Shown: positions 1 to 10,019 of the stretch, piece by piece
Numbering within the stretch: position 1 is the stretch's first letter
Layout: each line of letters begins with the position of its first letter
Assembly: GCA_031216915.1 (NCBI GenBank)
Contig: CM062290.1
Coordinates: forward strand, 383,638,718 to 383,702,717
From: Pictodentalium vernedei
Lineage: Eukaryota; Mollusca; Scaphopoda; Dentaliida; Dentaliidae
Length of the DNA stretch: 64,000 bases
Reading direction: 5' to 3'
Program-made: the position numbers and the translations under genes
The notes under the pieces: generated by a model
What the model saw: the letters and a program-made list of their open reading frames with translations, nothing else
Database searches by the model: none
What the model was told of the DNA's origin: nothing

Positions 1-1756
1 TCGTAGAAAACCAGGGATCTCCAGGTTTCTACAGTCACCTGTTCCTGGTTCCAAAACCAGACAGCTCGTTCCCTCCAGTTATAGATCTATAGATCTAAGC
101 TGGATAAACAAGCTGATCGTGGCTCCGAAATTTTGTATGGAGACCATCCGATCGGTCAGAGCGAGCATTCGATTGAACGATTATGCTACGAGCATAGATC
201 TCAAGGATGCATACTTTCATGTCATGGTACATCCGGCGTTCAGAAAGTACCTTCGCTTCGCTGTCCTAGGGGTCATTTATCAGTTCTGAGCAATGTGCTT
301 CGGTTTGAATCTAGCACCCTGGGCCTTCAGTCGAATAATGAACTCGGTAATGACTCATTTCCGAGCTCATTCATCTGCGGTAACGTCGGCCTACTTGGAC
401 GACATTCTTCAGAGGTACGGCAACAGGTTAACGCTTCAGAACGATGTTCAGAGTCTGCTTCAACTGCTCTGACATCTCGGTTTCATAGAAAACGAAAAGA
501 AGTCGATCTAGTTCCGTCCAAGTCATTCATCCACTTATGAATGAGCTTCGAGACGCACAACAATCTGGTTCGTCTGCCGTTACTCAGAGCGAAATTAGTC
601 AGTTGTTACGCTCGCTTTTGTCTTCACTCAGATGTAGTAACAGCGAGAAAATTCATGTGACTGATAGGTCTATGCGGAGCCACCGCGGATCTTATTCTGA
701 TGGGGCGACTACGCACTCTACCACTCCAGATATTTTTTAATCAGAATTGGAGTGTGAAGATTCATTCACTCGAAACGAACATCGTCTTGTCGAAATAAGT
801 AAAACAAGAGATTCAGACTTGGGCCGATATTCAGTGGTTAACTCGGGGAGTTCCACTGCTACTGCCGGATCCGATTTTTACGATTATGATGGATGTGAAT
901 CAAAAAAGGTTGGGGCACAACTTTGAGCCCAACAGATTCGAGGTGCCAGGGTCTTTGGGATCTGCAGTTCCTAAACAAGCACATAATCATCAAAAAGATG
1001 ATGTCAGTTTAGCTTGCGCTACGTCATTGGATGAACATTATTCAGAATTCACATATTCAAATTCTGACCGACAATTCGACAGTAGTAGCGTATATTCGGA
1101 ACCAGGGAGGCACTCATTCCATTCCGTTGTTCAACTTAACGGAAAGAATCCTTCTGTTTGTCCTAGAGCATCAGGTTCTTCTGTCGGTCTGTCATATTCC
1201 GGGTCGTCTGAACGTTCTAGCGGACTCCCTTTCTCGGAAAGGTTGTATGTTGCCGTCAGAATGGACTCTCACCAAACGAGTATTCAATCAGATTTGCTAC
1301 CAATGGGATCTTCCTATGATAGACTTGTTTGCGACGCATCTCAACAATCAGTTGCAGACGTATGTGTCGCCATGCCCAGATCCTTGAGCGTTTGCAGTAG
1401 ACGCTCTCTCGATCTCTTGGGACGGAATGATAGGATACGCGTATCCTCTAGCTCCGTTGATTCAACAGATATTGCTAAAAATCAAGCAATCTCATTGCAA
1501 GATTCTGTTGGTAGCATCTCTGTCACCCCAGAGACCATGGATAAATCTACTCAGGTGTCTGTTGTGGGACATTCCTCGAAAGCTTCCTCCATGGGAAGAC
1601 CTTCTTTCGCAGGGGAAATCGCGCACACTGCATCACAACCCACAAAGTCTCAACTTTAACGTATTTCCGTTGTGCGGTCCTTCTTTCACGGCAAGCATTT
1701 TACAGGGCGAGCAGTGGATGCAATTTCTAACTGTAGGAGGACCTCCTCTTCGCTAA
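1..1756 (+). pseudogene. RT-RNase H remnant of DIRS copy 0
   Basis: Translated pieces match the RT-RNase H of the better copies. The finger region lies at 1-130 and the YLDDI-equivalent near 390-405. The RNase H part at 1031-1387 keeps the ILTDNSTVVAYIRNQGG stretch and the LNVLADSLSRKG motif. The C-terminal extension continues at 1427-1756 and ends in GGPPLR, as in the intact copies. Stops and frame changes separate the blocks, so no functional enzyme can be made. The alternative frame over the same DNA (for example 133-540 and 886-1659) is a shadow of this gene. Confidence 0.85.
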
Positions 1757-1759
1757 ATT

Positions 1760-2087
1760 ATGCTGCTAAGTGGAAGGTTTTCTCACGTTGATGTGGGGAT
1801 CATTCTATTGATATTTATGATCCCCCCCATTCCAGACATTGCTAATCTTTTGGTCTGCTTGTTTGACGAGATCAAACTGCAGCCAATATCTATTAAAGGT
1901 TATAGGTCTATGCTATCGGATACTTATGCTCATCATGAAAGATTACAAATTGGATCTAATGTCTCTTTATCTAAGTTAGTTAAAAACTTTTCGATAAATA
2001 GACCTAGAACCCTTAGGTTAATTCCCAAGTGGAATTTAGCTTGGGTTCTTCTGAAGCTAAAAGAATCGCCATTTGAACCCCTTTGGC
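1760..2087 (+). pseudogene. Tyrosine recombinase N-terminal remnant of DIRS copy 0
   Basis: Residues matching the recombinase core-binding part are readable (IPDIANLLVCLFDEIKLQP, then SMLSDTYAHH and RPRTLRLIPKWNLAWV). The match ends before the first catalytic Arg, so the whole catalytic domain is missing. The equivalent region in DIRS A1 is about 20300-20570. Confidence 0.85.
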
Positions 2088-2616
2088 ATAATATTGTCCT
2101 TTTGCTTGTCCCAGGACTCTGAAACCATCACCTTGCCAACAGGTGACACCTTCTGTTTCTGTGTTGGAAGTGAACCAGGTTATTTCCATTGCTTGCTTTT
2201 CAGTTTTGACTCTGGATCAAGGTAATGAATCGATGTCTCATGGTGAGCCAATCCTATAAATGATGTCTCAGGAATACTCTTGAAACTAAAAAGCTCTCTA
2301 GAAATATTCAGTTTGATCCACTTCTTGCTTGTCAATGTCAACATCTAAGTCACTCATCTTGCAGAGAAGACTTATACAGAGAAGACAGTACTAACCAATG
2401 GCATCACTGAAAGAGGTGCATTGAAGTTTGTGGAGATTTAAACAGAACACAACTTGAGTGAAGCTCAGGGTATCATAATAAACAACCTGAGGTGGAGTTT
2501 TTGCTGTTTTTCATGTACACGGTTGGTGTGCGTGAAGAACAAACAAAACCCACCAAGGGTCATTGATTCCTATCCCCCGTGGGCTGCCCGAGATGCATTT
2601 GGTATTTATACCACAA
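2088..2616. other. Intron sequence, nothing recognised
   Basis: This stretch lies between the truncated DIRS and the first palindromic MITE. No coding motif, terminal repeat or tandem structure was recognised. The short open frame at 2454-2678 runs into the MITE and looks accidental. Confidence 0.5.
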
Positions 2617-2870
2617 TTAACCCTTCACCCAACAAATTGGCCACATCTGCCCACGTAATATGCAAATTCACTAGCTAAAAATGTTTTATTTTTCAAAAAA
2701 ATTCAACAAGACCATATCATGTGATGTGACCCCTCTTTGTAACAAGCTCGTTGAGCTCATTCCAAAGAGGGGTCACATTATATGGTTTGGTTGAAATTTT
2801 TTGAAAAATTTCAAAAAATGATATTTAAAATAATACACTCTGATATCGTCTGCATTGGGAAAAGGGTTAA
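2617..2870. mobile_element. TTAA palindromic MITE, type I
   Basis: TTAA bounds both ends, and the termini are inverted (TTAACCCTTCACCCAAC on the left, GGGAAAAGGGTTAA on the right). The centre is a large near-perfect palindrome: the arms run through CCATATCATGTGA and GACCCCTCTTTG, with GAGCTC near the axis. There is no ORF. TTAA target duplication with CCC-starting ends is the hallmark of piggyBac-type elements, so this is inferred to be a non-autonomous piggyBac-like element. The undisturbed reference copy in this window is 46255-46503. Confidence 0.85.
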
Positions 2871-3124
2871 ACTTGAATTAAATGATTGAAGCTGATATTT
2901 TTAAACAAAAATATCACCTTTGGTATTCTAACTTTCTTGCTTGAAACTGTTTTGTGTCAAAGCATTTTATTCATGTGATAATGTCACTCATACGCTGATG
3001 TCCAGAGGCCCTGTTAGGCCTAAAAAAGTTTAAGAAGCTGTTTCTCAGGCCCTCAGATATGGACCTAATGCAGATTTTGTCCTTTCAAATAATTCCATCT
3101 GTTCATAAGTGTGAGCAAACACAC

Positions 3125-3480
3125 AACTAGAAATCCCTGATTTATCCCCAAAACTGCATCAGGTCTTGTGCAGGGGTTGTAACTCTTGGTTGACCTGAAA
3201 GCTGTCGGTCGGCAGTAGATCAAGTGGTTCTATACCTTCCACTGAGATGGTAAATAGTGGTCACAGTGATTCCGAACACAGCAGCAAGCTCATCTGGAGG
3301 TATCCCAGCCTCATGCATACCAATGGCATGAAACCTCCGATTTTCTGTTAACCGTGGCATTTTTTGAAATGTTGAAAGACAAAAACTAGCGTGTTTTCTC
3401 AATAACCCAGGCTCTCTAGCTAAAACAACATAACACAAAGAAAATTGTCGGTCACCCATTCAATTTGACATTCTCCGGTG
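3125..3480 (-). pseudogene. Tc1/mariner transposase N-terminal fragment
   Basis: On the minus strand a start at 3360 opens MPRLTENRRFHAIGMHEAG followed by an HTH-like stretch with ITVTTIYHLSGRYR. This matches the paired-like DNA-binding start of Tc1 transposases, compare MPRLTMNQRLLALGM in the copy near 29670. A phrase equivalent to CTTGTGCAGGGGT near 3165 is shared with that copy. The DDE catalytic part and terminal repeats are missing, so this is debris. Confidence 0.7.
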
Positions 3481-4429
3481 GCATGAGCTATTTTGAAATC
3501 CATAGCAAAATTGTATATGGTTGGGTGGACAACAGCAACATGTCATAAAACTCATTGCACGATTTCTTGTCCACAAACATGCAACATTAGAACTATTAAA
3601 TTTCATCCTTTATGCTATTTTTTCACATTTGTTTCTATTATATTTTCTATTTTGACTCAGTATATATGAACAGTGAAGAACCCTGTTGATTTTGGGCTTG
3701 TTAGCACAAGGTTAAAGGTCATAGGACTATTATGGTAAATAGAACTTTGTTGAATAATTGGTTTGAGGCCAGTAATTTTTATTTTGTATGTTCCATATTG
3801 ACCAGATTTACAAATTAGGTACACCTACAATATAGAAACAATCTTTTCAGTTTCGCACTCTGCAGCCAAAAATTGAAGCTCATAGGGCTGTTACAAGAAA
3901 TAGAACTTAGGGAAAAACATTTTATTTTCTGAGAAATAACTTTTGCTCTACATAACACAGACCCACCAAATTTACCTGGAAGAAGAACCCTATTGACTTT
4001 TAGATTTGTCAACCAAAGATCAAGGTCACTGTTACGAAAAATAACCTTCTGGTTTCTAGCTATTGTGCTCTTACTCTACATGTAATCTTTTTAAAAATAG
4101 GTTTTCGAGTAATATTATTACTCAACTTGTGGATCAACAATTCTGTTATTGGATTTTCTTTCTTGAATGACCAGTGTTTTTTCAAAACTTTAGCTTTTAA
4201 AATCACCAACTCCTTTCAGTGAGGAGTCAGAAGCTGTGATTTTGTCAACCAGTGCATGCTCATTATCAACTCTTCCCCAACTCCACTCCCTGCCCCATCT
4301 TGCCAAATTGGTCTTCGGTTTCACAGAATGACTAATCATTATTAATTTTTGACTAATGTTCTGAGAATGCCATTAACTCTCTGCACAATGATGTTTAAGT
4401 ATCCCATCATGCAACTAGTATTTAACCCT
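3481..4429. other. Intron with degenerate AT-rich repeat traces
   Basis: Within about 3660-4080, phrases such as AAGGTCATAGGACT and the pair GACCAGATTTAC / CACCAAATTTAC recur at roughly 190-250-base intervals. This suggests two or three decayed units of a dispersed repeat. No coding potential or clear termini were found, and the rest is featureless. Confidence 0.4.
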
Positions 4430-4700
4430 TAAGTGCTTAATTCTGACTTTCATTATGTTTTTACTGCAGCAGAGCTATATAGGCAGCCAAGACTTGTCTA
4501 GAAACACCTGCATGGCTACAGGATGTAGACTTTCGAAGTGTAGAAAAAATTTGTAAAACTCTATAGGCCCTAAAACCAGTTTAATTGTTCAAGTCCATAG
4601 TTGCACTTTGGAAAAATTTGCACTGTAAAGTTTTATTATTTTGACATCAGTTAAGCAAGTGCTACTGATGCTCAACATTAACCATCTATCATTATGTAAT
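4430..4700. repeat. Dispersed repeat with TTAACCCTTAAG-type start
   Basis: The segment opens with AACCCTTAAGTGC and holds an inverted AAGACTTG/CTAGAAAC-type core near 4488-4510. Similar phrases (TTAACCCTTAAGG, TCTAGTCAAGTCTTGG) occur at 8291-8420, 32822-33000 and 56090-56230, which defines a dispersed family. The right boundary is uncertain. Confidence 0.4.
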
Positions 4701-4761
4701 TTTTAGCGGTATGTAATGCAAATTTTATTCAGATTACAATAAGATTATGTTTCTGTTGCAG

Positions 4762-4893
4762 TCTATTGGATTCAAAGGAATTTTGTTATTTGGTAATGAA
4801 GAACAGAAAGCCAAGTATTTACCTAAACTTGCTTCTGGTGAGAATGTTGCTGCCTTTTGCCTTACGGAACCAGCAAGTGGTTCTGATGCCAGT
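4762..4893 (+). CDS. ACADVL: Acyl-CoA dehydrogenase (VLCAD-like), exon 1 of 8 visible
   Basis: A polypyrimidine/CAG acceptor (TTCTGTTGCAG) and a GTAAGT donor bound 44 codons in phase 0. The peptide runs from [11 protein letters not shown] through [20 protein letters not shown] and ends in [12 protein letters not shown]. That end is the acyl-CoA dehydrogenase signature 1 (TEPxSGSD), which lines the FAD and acyl-CoA site. Very-long-chain acyl-CoA dehydrogenase carries out the first, FAD-dependent step of mitochondrial beta-oxidation at the inner membrane. The upstream exons are not in the window. The [10 protein letters not shown] start resembles VLCAD more than ACAD9. Confidence 0.9.
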
Positions 4894-5451
4894 GTAAGTA
4901 TTTTCTGTGGTCCGCAAATTAAAAGCTACATTATAAATGTTTTCATGCTGAGGTTTTCATCAGACTAGAAAGCGGAATGGAGTATCTTTCATTAAGATGT
5001 TGTTATAATGTTTTGTGACAAAGTGTTGGAAATGGCTCAAATTGTCATGCAACAGCATTTCACCAGCAGAAAGAAAGTTCCGAAGGGTGTCTCCTTTTTA
5101 TCAATAGGTTATTGCATTTGAATACAGCTAATCAAAGTTACCCATTGTTTTCCAAGCCATCTTTGTTAAAAAAAATGTGTTTTAATTAAAATTTTATTTC
5201 TTCCTTTCAAAACTTAGTTTTTATTTTTCAGACCTCTAACTGGCCCAAAGAAGGGGCTGTAGAGAGATTTTGTTTGGGGTAGGGGGAACTTGTTTTAATT
5301 ATATATCATTGGCCTTTTTATTTTAGTCATAATGATGTTTGTACAAGTGACTGTATCATAGGAGAATGTAATTGAGTGAAGGAGCATTAGCATCCTGCTT
5401 GTTGAAGAATATGTTCCATATATAAACCTCAATAACACATTTATGTTTTAG

Positions 5452-5565
5452 TCCATCAGAACAAGAGCAAAGTTGTCGCCAGATGGAAAACATTTCATAC
5501 TTAACGGAAGTAAAATCTGGATCAGTAATGGTGGACTGGCAGAAGTATTTACTGTGTTTTGTCAG
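5452..5565 (+). CDS. ACADVL: Acyl-CoA dehydrogenase (VLCAD-like), exon 2
   Basis: Acceptor TTATGTTTTAG and donor GTATGT bound 38 codons in phase 0. The peptide begins [19 protein letters not shown] and continues [19 protein letters not shown]. The WIxNGG segment is the conserved FAD-contacting strand of the middle beta domain. The first Ser completes acyl-CoA dehydrogenase signature 1 begun in exon 1, so the 558-base intron cuts that motif. The reading frame is uninterrupted. Confidence 0.9.
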
Positions 5566-5696
5566 GTATGTAAACATTAATGAAAAGATGGTTAGGCTGT
5601 TTAAATGGTTAGGCTGTTTAAGGAGACACTAAGTCAACTGACAAGTGGACCTATAAGCTTTAAAAATGAAATAAAGCCTGGGTTTATGCCTATTTT

Positions 5697-6052
5697 GGGG
5701 AGCGTGGTAGCTCAGAGGTTCCCACATTGAACTTGAAACCGAGAGGTCCATGGTTCAATCACTTCTAAGGGTAACTAGGTTGTGTCCTTGGCAAGGCACA
5801 TAATCCTGATAGCCAACGTGGGGCAAAGTAGCGCTGTGTATTAAGGCATACTGCATGTCGATGGTGCACCTGTCTTCAACCAATTTTAACCCTGCCTGTC
5901 TGGAGTTAGAACATTGGGGAGTTTGACAATTGCTCGCCATTGCTCGGTGGTTCTCTCCGGGTACTCCAGCTTCCTCCACTCATAAAACTGTCTGACTTGA
6001 GATGACCCTGGCTGTTGAAAGTTTCATTAAACTCAAAGAAATAAATAAATAA
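5697..6052 (+). mobile_element. tRNA-derived SINE
   Basis: The head looks like a tRNA, with an A-box-like TGGTAGCTCAGAGG and a B-box-like GGTTCAATC about 35 bases later. The body contains GTGTCCTTGGCAAGGCAC and GGTTCTCTCCGGGTACTCC, phrases typical of conserved SINE central domains. It ends in an AAATAAATAAATAAG tail. It lies in sense orientation in the intron between exons 2 and 3. Copies of the same family occur in reverse at about 44250-44500 and 53785-54010. It does not fold as an intact tRNA gene. Confidence 0.8.
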
Positions 6053-6187
6053 GTGCTGATTTTGGATTGCTGACAGACATTTTGATAATATGCACAGCTA
6101 TTGCAGACATCATTAGACGCTACTGCTAATAAGTCAGAGTGTTACCTTATTATGGGGAGCAGACTATAAGTAGAATTCTCCAGGCCT

Positions 6188-6441
6188 TTAACCCTTTACC
6201 TAACATGAAAAGCAGACGAAACTTGCAAATAAAATTCTTGAATAACTCATTTTTTGCATTTTTTGCAACAAAAACATAACTTATGACCCCTCATTGGAAC
6301 GAGCTCATTGAGCTCGTTCCAATGATGGGTCCTAAGCTATGTTTTTGAGACAAAAAGTGAAAAAAATAATGAAAAAATTGGATGGTGATTTTTATGAATA
6401 GCGCTGGCCGGTTTTGGCCGTTATGTTAGGTAAAGGGTTAA
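6188..6441. mobile_element. TTAA palindromic MITE, type II
   Basis: It is bounded by TTAACCCTTTACCTAACA and TGTTAGGTAAAGGGTTAA-like ends. The terminal 13 bases match type I, but the interior differs: AATAGCGCTGGCCGG and CATAACTTATGACCCC arms, with the palindrome axis at GAGCTCATTGAGCTC. There is no ORF. It is inferred to be a non-autonomous piggyBac-like element that shares terminal repeats with type I. Confidence 0.85.
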
Positions 6442-6785
6442 AGACACTTTTATAATCATTGACAAGAATAAAATGAATATATTGCGAGAAAGTTGAATCA
6501 ATTTTTTTTGTGAGAATCGATTCTAATTCTTACATTAGTTGTAAGCCTTGCATTCCAAAACACCATTATGCAATGGGTTTGGATAAAAACAATTATTTCT
6601 ATTCCCATTCCACTGATAATTCCAGGCCGCTATTCTATTTATTAAAATGCTTCCCTGGAATGTTTTATCAAGGAAAGATGTTGTTTCATTAATTTCTCTC
6701 TTCATTTCTCCATCATCCCCACCTTAACCACCTCCAGTATTAACTTCACTGCTTACAGTTATACAAAATGGAGGATATCTTGTGG

Positions 6786-6985
6786 TTCTTCAACCCTTTA
6801 ACCAATGAAATGGCTAAAACTGAGAGCACTATTCACAAAATTCTCACTTCAAATTTGAGTATTTGTTTTGCCTCCGAAACATGGCTTATGACCCCTCACT
6901 GGAAGTTGCTTGTTGAGCTTATTCCAATGAGGGATCCTAACCTACTTTTTTTTGACAAAAAATGAAAATTTTCAGTTATACAAGA
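6786..6985. mobile_element. Degenerate type II TTAA MITE
   Basis: CAACCCTTTAACCAATG at the left and CCTCACTGGAAGTTGC...ATTCCAATGAGG around the axis identify a type II copy. The right half has decayed and the closing TTAA is missing. Confidence 0.6.
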
Positions 6986-6989
6986 ACAT

Positions 6990-7160
6990 TTTTATACCCC
7001 TACCGAATAGACTGGTAGGTACACTGGATTACAAGCATCTGCCCATCCATATCTCAGCAGGGAGTGGATGGATTTCAATGAAATTTGGTATGTGGAGAGG
7101 CAGTACGTGTTGATGGAGTATGCACTGGGTCATGGACCAGCTCTCATTTTGCAAGTATTG
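6990..7160. repeat. Dispersed TATACCCCTACC repeat
   Basis: The segment TATACCCCTACCGAATAG, then GTACACTGGATTACAAG and GTGGATGGATTTCA, is repeated in diverged form at 54128-54240. This is a dispersed intronic repeat of unknown class. The rest of the intron up to the next MITE fragment (7160-7530) holds only A/T runs. Confidence 0.5.
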
Positions 7161-7529
7161 CCTTTATGCTTTTTTTCCCTAACACTAAAAATTCCTACCT
7201 GTTGATAAAGAAATGTGTGAACCACGAATTTGAAATGATATTTTTTTTTTTTTGTGATTTGATCTTGATTTTGCAATATTTTATAATGAAATCTTACTCA
7301 GTGGTGTATAAGTGTTTTGCAATCTGTTTAAAAAAAATACCACTTCCATATTCAGTCCATGCTGTTCACAAAAAATTGCCATTTAGAATTTTAAAAAAAA
7401 TTTTTTTTTAATTTTTACCTCCAAAATTCTCAATTTTTTTCATGCAAATCCTAGCTGAGGAGTAGAGAATGGAATGCATTCTCGCTGGTTTTATTGCGTG
7501 AAGTTTGATTGTTTGTGTGAATCGATTCT

Positions 7530-7660
7530 TGGATGCTCGTTGAAATATAAGTCTGGGCCCCTCATTTGTATAAGCTCATTGAGCTTGTTCTAATGACGCG
7601 ATCCTAAGCTATGTTTTTGAGGCCAAAAATGAAAATATTTAGTTATTCAAGAACATTTTT
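7530..7660. mobile_element. Type II MITE fragment
   Basis: The central palindrome remnant (GCCCCTCATTTG, AGCTCATTGAGCTTG, TAAGCTATGTTTTTGAGGC) matches the type II core. Both TTAA ends are lost. Confidence 0.55.
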
Positions 7661-7729
7661 ACAATTGCACTCTTCTAGTTGTGTAAAGTCAAGAATTAAA
7701 TACCATTTTCTGTTAAAATTTAATTCCAG

Positions 7730-7815
7730 ACCCCAGTGAAAAATGAAACAACAGGTGAAACAAAGGACAAAGTAACAGCCTTGGTTGTTGAGAGAAGCTT
7801 TGGAGGAGTTACCAG
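7730..7815 (+). CDS. ACADVL: Acyl-CoA dehydrogenase (VLCAD-like), exon 3
   Basis: Acceptor TTTAATTCCAG and donor GTAATT bound 86 bases: 28 codons plus two bases of a Ser codon that is completed by the next exon. The peptide is TPVKNETTGETKDKVTALVV followed by ERSFGGVT. This is the beta-domain strand pair (KDKVTAxVVERxFGG) shared by VLCAD and ACAD9. The downstream intron is 16.4 kb and holds the AGCTCACC element, Tc1 and DIRS A1. Confidence 0.88.
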
Positions 7816-7908
7816 GTAATTTTTTTTTCAAAATCAACATCAGATTTATAATTTTCCAGGGGTGATAAGTTTATATTTATCATATGATCTGACCATTTTC
7901 CCCAACCA

Positions 7909-8154
7909 TTAACTCTTAGAAGCCTGGGAATCAGAATGAATTTATTGAACATGACATACCACGGAAAATGTACAGTAAAGCAGGGGCTTCTAGTCAAGTG
8001 TCGTCTGCCTATTCAGGCAGATGACACTTGACTAGAAGCACCTGCTCAGTGTTTAATTCTCCCCACCCCAAAGATAGTCGAACCGCCACAGCCAGATTAC
8101 CTGCCGTATTACATCACGGGCAAGAAAACTCAACTATCAGCTTCTAAGAGTTAA
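7909..8154. mobile_element. TTAA MITE, type III, with strong hairpin
   Basis: The ends are TTAACTCTTAGAAGC and its complement GCTTCTAAGAGTTAA. Inside, 7983-8040 is a near-perfect hairpin: TGCTTCTAGTCAAGTG arms around a TATTCA loop. It is 246 bases long with no ORF. TTAA flanks again suggest a piggyBac-like non-autonomous element, with terminal repeats different from types I and II. Confidence 0.75.
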
Positions 8155-8164
8155 AACTCATACG

Positions 8165-8900
8165 TTAACCCGTTACCCAATGCAGACCATCTCAAAATTT
8201 TTTTACTTTAAGAACTCTTCTAAACAGTGCATAGTTTTTACAACAATGTAATTCGAGCCATATTTTAACCACTGTTTATTTCTTCATCCATTAACCCTTA
8301 AGGGCCTGGAGATTGATTATACATTTTCAATATATGTTGAAAGTCTACCTCTTGTGGCTTTGCAGTTGTTTCTAGTCAAGTCTTGGCTGCGTGCAGAGGC
8401 TGCCAAGACTTGCAAAGAAACAACAGACAAAGTACTTAGAAAAAAGTTTTGAGTTTACTCAAATAATGCATATTTGGGCACCTGTTCCTTTGCATTAAAA
8501 AGTTATCAAAGTCGGAGTTAGGCCGATTTTTGGGTCCAAGGCATAATTTTGTCCCATTTTTGTTTCATTTTAAAAGGTCTATACATGGTGCATTGATGAT
8601 AAAATAACAATGGAAGTCTGCACCCAGACGGCTGCAGACTGCAGTTATTATTTTATCCTCTCAGTATATTGTTATTGGACTGACTCATCTCACTGTAAGT
8701 GTATACATAGGTGATACCATTCCAGAAAACGGGGGGTCAAACGACTAAATCATCTGCTATTTGGTATGAAACATACAAAACTCATTTGCAAATGAGGTCT
8801 CAACCAAGCCTTTGGAACATGTTTTGGGAATTTTTGCACAAAGGTGTGACTCATTGGAGATTCTCTATGTACATGATGAGAAAACATTGAAAGGCACCAT
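8165..8900. repeat. MITE I end plus TTAACCCTTAAGG dispersed repeat
   Basis: A solo type I terminus (TTAACCCGTTACCCAATG) lies at 8166-8215. From 8291 a repeat opens with TTAACCCTTAAGGGCC and holds an inverted core around TAGTCAAGTCTTGG and CCAAGACTTGCA (8376-8420). A second inverted pair (TAAAATAACAA / TTATTATTTTA) flanks GTCTGCACCCAGACGG at 8600-8656. No coding sequence was seen. Confidence 0.5.
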
Positions 8901-8929
8901 TTGATATGGAGGTTCTATAAAAAACATGT

Positions 8930-9370
8930 TTTAGCTCAACTTGACAAAGTCAAGATAAGCTATTGCCATCACGCGTGCAGAAGTCTGTGAGTCTGTTCAC
9001 ATTTTCCTTTAGCACAGGCTACACCCCGTAGTTCTTATCCAATCGTCACAAAATTTCTTATGCAGGTTTGAGGTCATGTCTAGATGAAAACGGCCCCTTT
9101 TGGTCGCGATAGGTCAACCATTCATTATAGCTGCCCAAGCCCAAAACCTGAAAACTTTTAACACAGTCTACATGTCGTATTTATGAAAGGATTTCAGTGT
9201 AACTTGGTAGGATGACTCTGTATAATGTCTAGATGAGAACGTCCCCTTTTGGTCATGATCTGTCAACTGTAACAGCTACAGGCCACGAAGCCCGAAAACC
9301 TTTAGAACAGTCTACAGGTCGTATTTAGGAAGGGATTTCATTGTAACTAGGTTGGATGACTCTAGTTAAT
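8930..9370. repeat. AGCTCAACTTGACAAAGTCAAG-type dispersed repeat
   Basis: It begins TTTTAGCTCAACTTGACAA. It contains two diverged internal units of about 150-170 bases, each with ATGTCTAGATGA and ACGxCCCCTTTTGGTC followed by an ACAGTCTACA.GTCGTATTTA phrase. It resembles the large class of short-hairpin-headed repeats common in marine invertebrate genomes and has no ORF. Confidence 0.5.
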
Positions 9371-9371
9371 G

Positions 9372-9556
9372 TTTAGATTACCCAATGTAACAGCCAAAAC
9401 CGGCCAGCGCTATGCTTAAAAATCGCCAATTAATTTTCATTATTTTTTTCATTTTTCGTCTCAAAAACATATGTTATGACCCCTCGGTGGGAGGAGCTCG
9501 TTATTCAAGAATTTTTTTGCGAGTGTCGTCTGCTTTTCATGTTAGGTAAAGGGTTA
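9372..9556. mobile_element. Type II TTAA MITE, internally deleted
   Basis: TTACCCAATGTAACAGCC and CCAGCGCTATG mark the left half, and GTTAGGTAAAGGGTTAA closes it at 9556. The palindrome is cut short just after GAGGAGCTCGTTA, so this is a deletion derivative. Confidence 0.7.
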
Positions 9557-9748
9557 ATTGGATATCTCTTAAATTGAATATAACTTCCAAACACAAAACC
9601 ACTTACCATACCTTCAGTACAAATTTGATCTGTTAATTGTGTATAGGTTAAAGACGAAACTTCTATTAATTGAATAGAAATTACCATAACAATCACTGAA
9701 TTCCCTTTGTTTATAGACCAATTTGGTCCCATTGCATCCAATACAGCA
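9557..9748. mobile_element. Pogo-like MITE fragment
   Basis: Phrases TTGGATATCTCTTAAATTG, ACCATACCTTCAGTACAAA and CCCATTGCATCCAATACAGC match the interior of the complete pogo-like repeats at 33063-33492 and 45722-46148. The terminal CAGTGGAG end is missing. Confidence 0.65.
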
Positions 9749-10019
9749 TTTAACCCTTTACCCATTTAACTCTTTACCAAACGAATTGGCCACTTCTGCC
9801 CGCGTAATGTGCAAATTTAGCAGCTGAAAAAATACTATTTTTAGCTCACCTACATCTGTAAGATGTGGTGAGCTATTGTCATAACCTCGGGCGTCGGCGT
9901 CGGTGTCGGCATCCGGCGTGTCCAATATTGTAAGATTTAATGTTAAGGTTAATTTCTCAAACATCAGTGGGCTCAGGCCTTTGATATTGCATATGTAGGT
10001 TGTATGGGACTATCAGAAC

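Larger units (their letters stand above)
1..2087 (+). mobile_element. DIRS-type retrotransposon fragment (copy 0), truncated
   Basis: This is a decayed piece of the DIRS family seen in full further along the window. It starts inside the reverse transcriptase at the window edge, continues through RNase H, and stops early in the tyrosine recombinase at about 2087. From there the match to the intact copies is lost and unrelated intron sequence follows. The right inverted repeat and the internal complementary region are absent. A short internal duplication (about 84-98) and several stops and indels break all frames. The missing left end lies outside the window, so it cannot be said whether the 5' half exists. 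Confidence 0.9.

Noticed and set aside
5697-5770. A tRNA gene
   Set aside because: A- and B-box-like sequences exist, but the stems do not close and SINE body and tail follow; other copies lack a usable head.
7085-7411. A 108-residue ORF in the intron before exon 3
   Set aside because: Low-complexity, T-rich translation overlapping a dispersed repeat; no splice or protein evidence.
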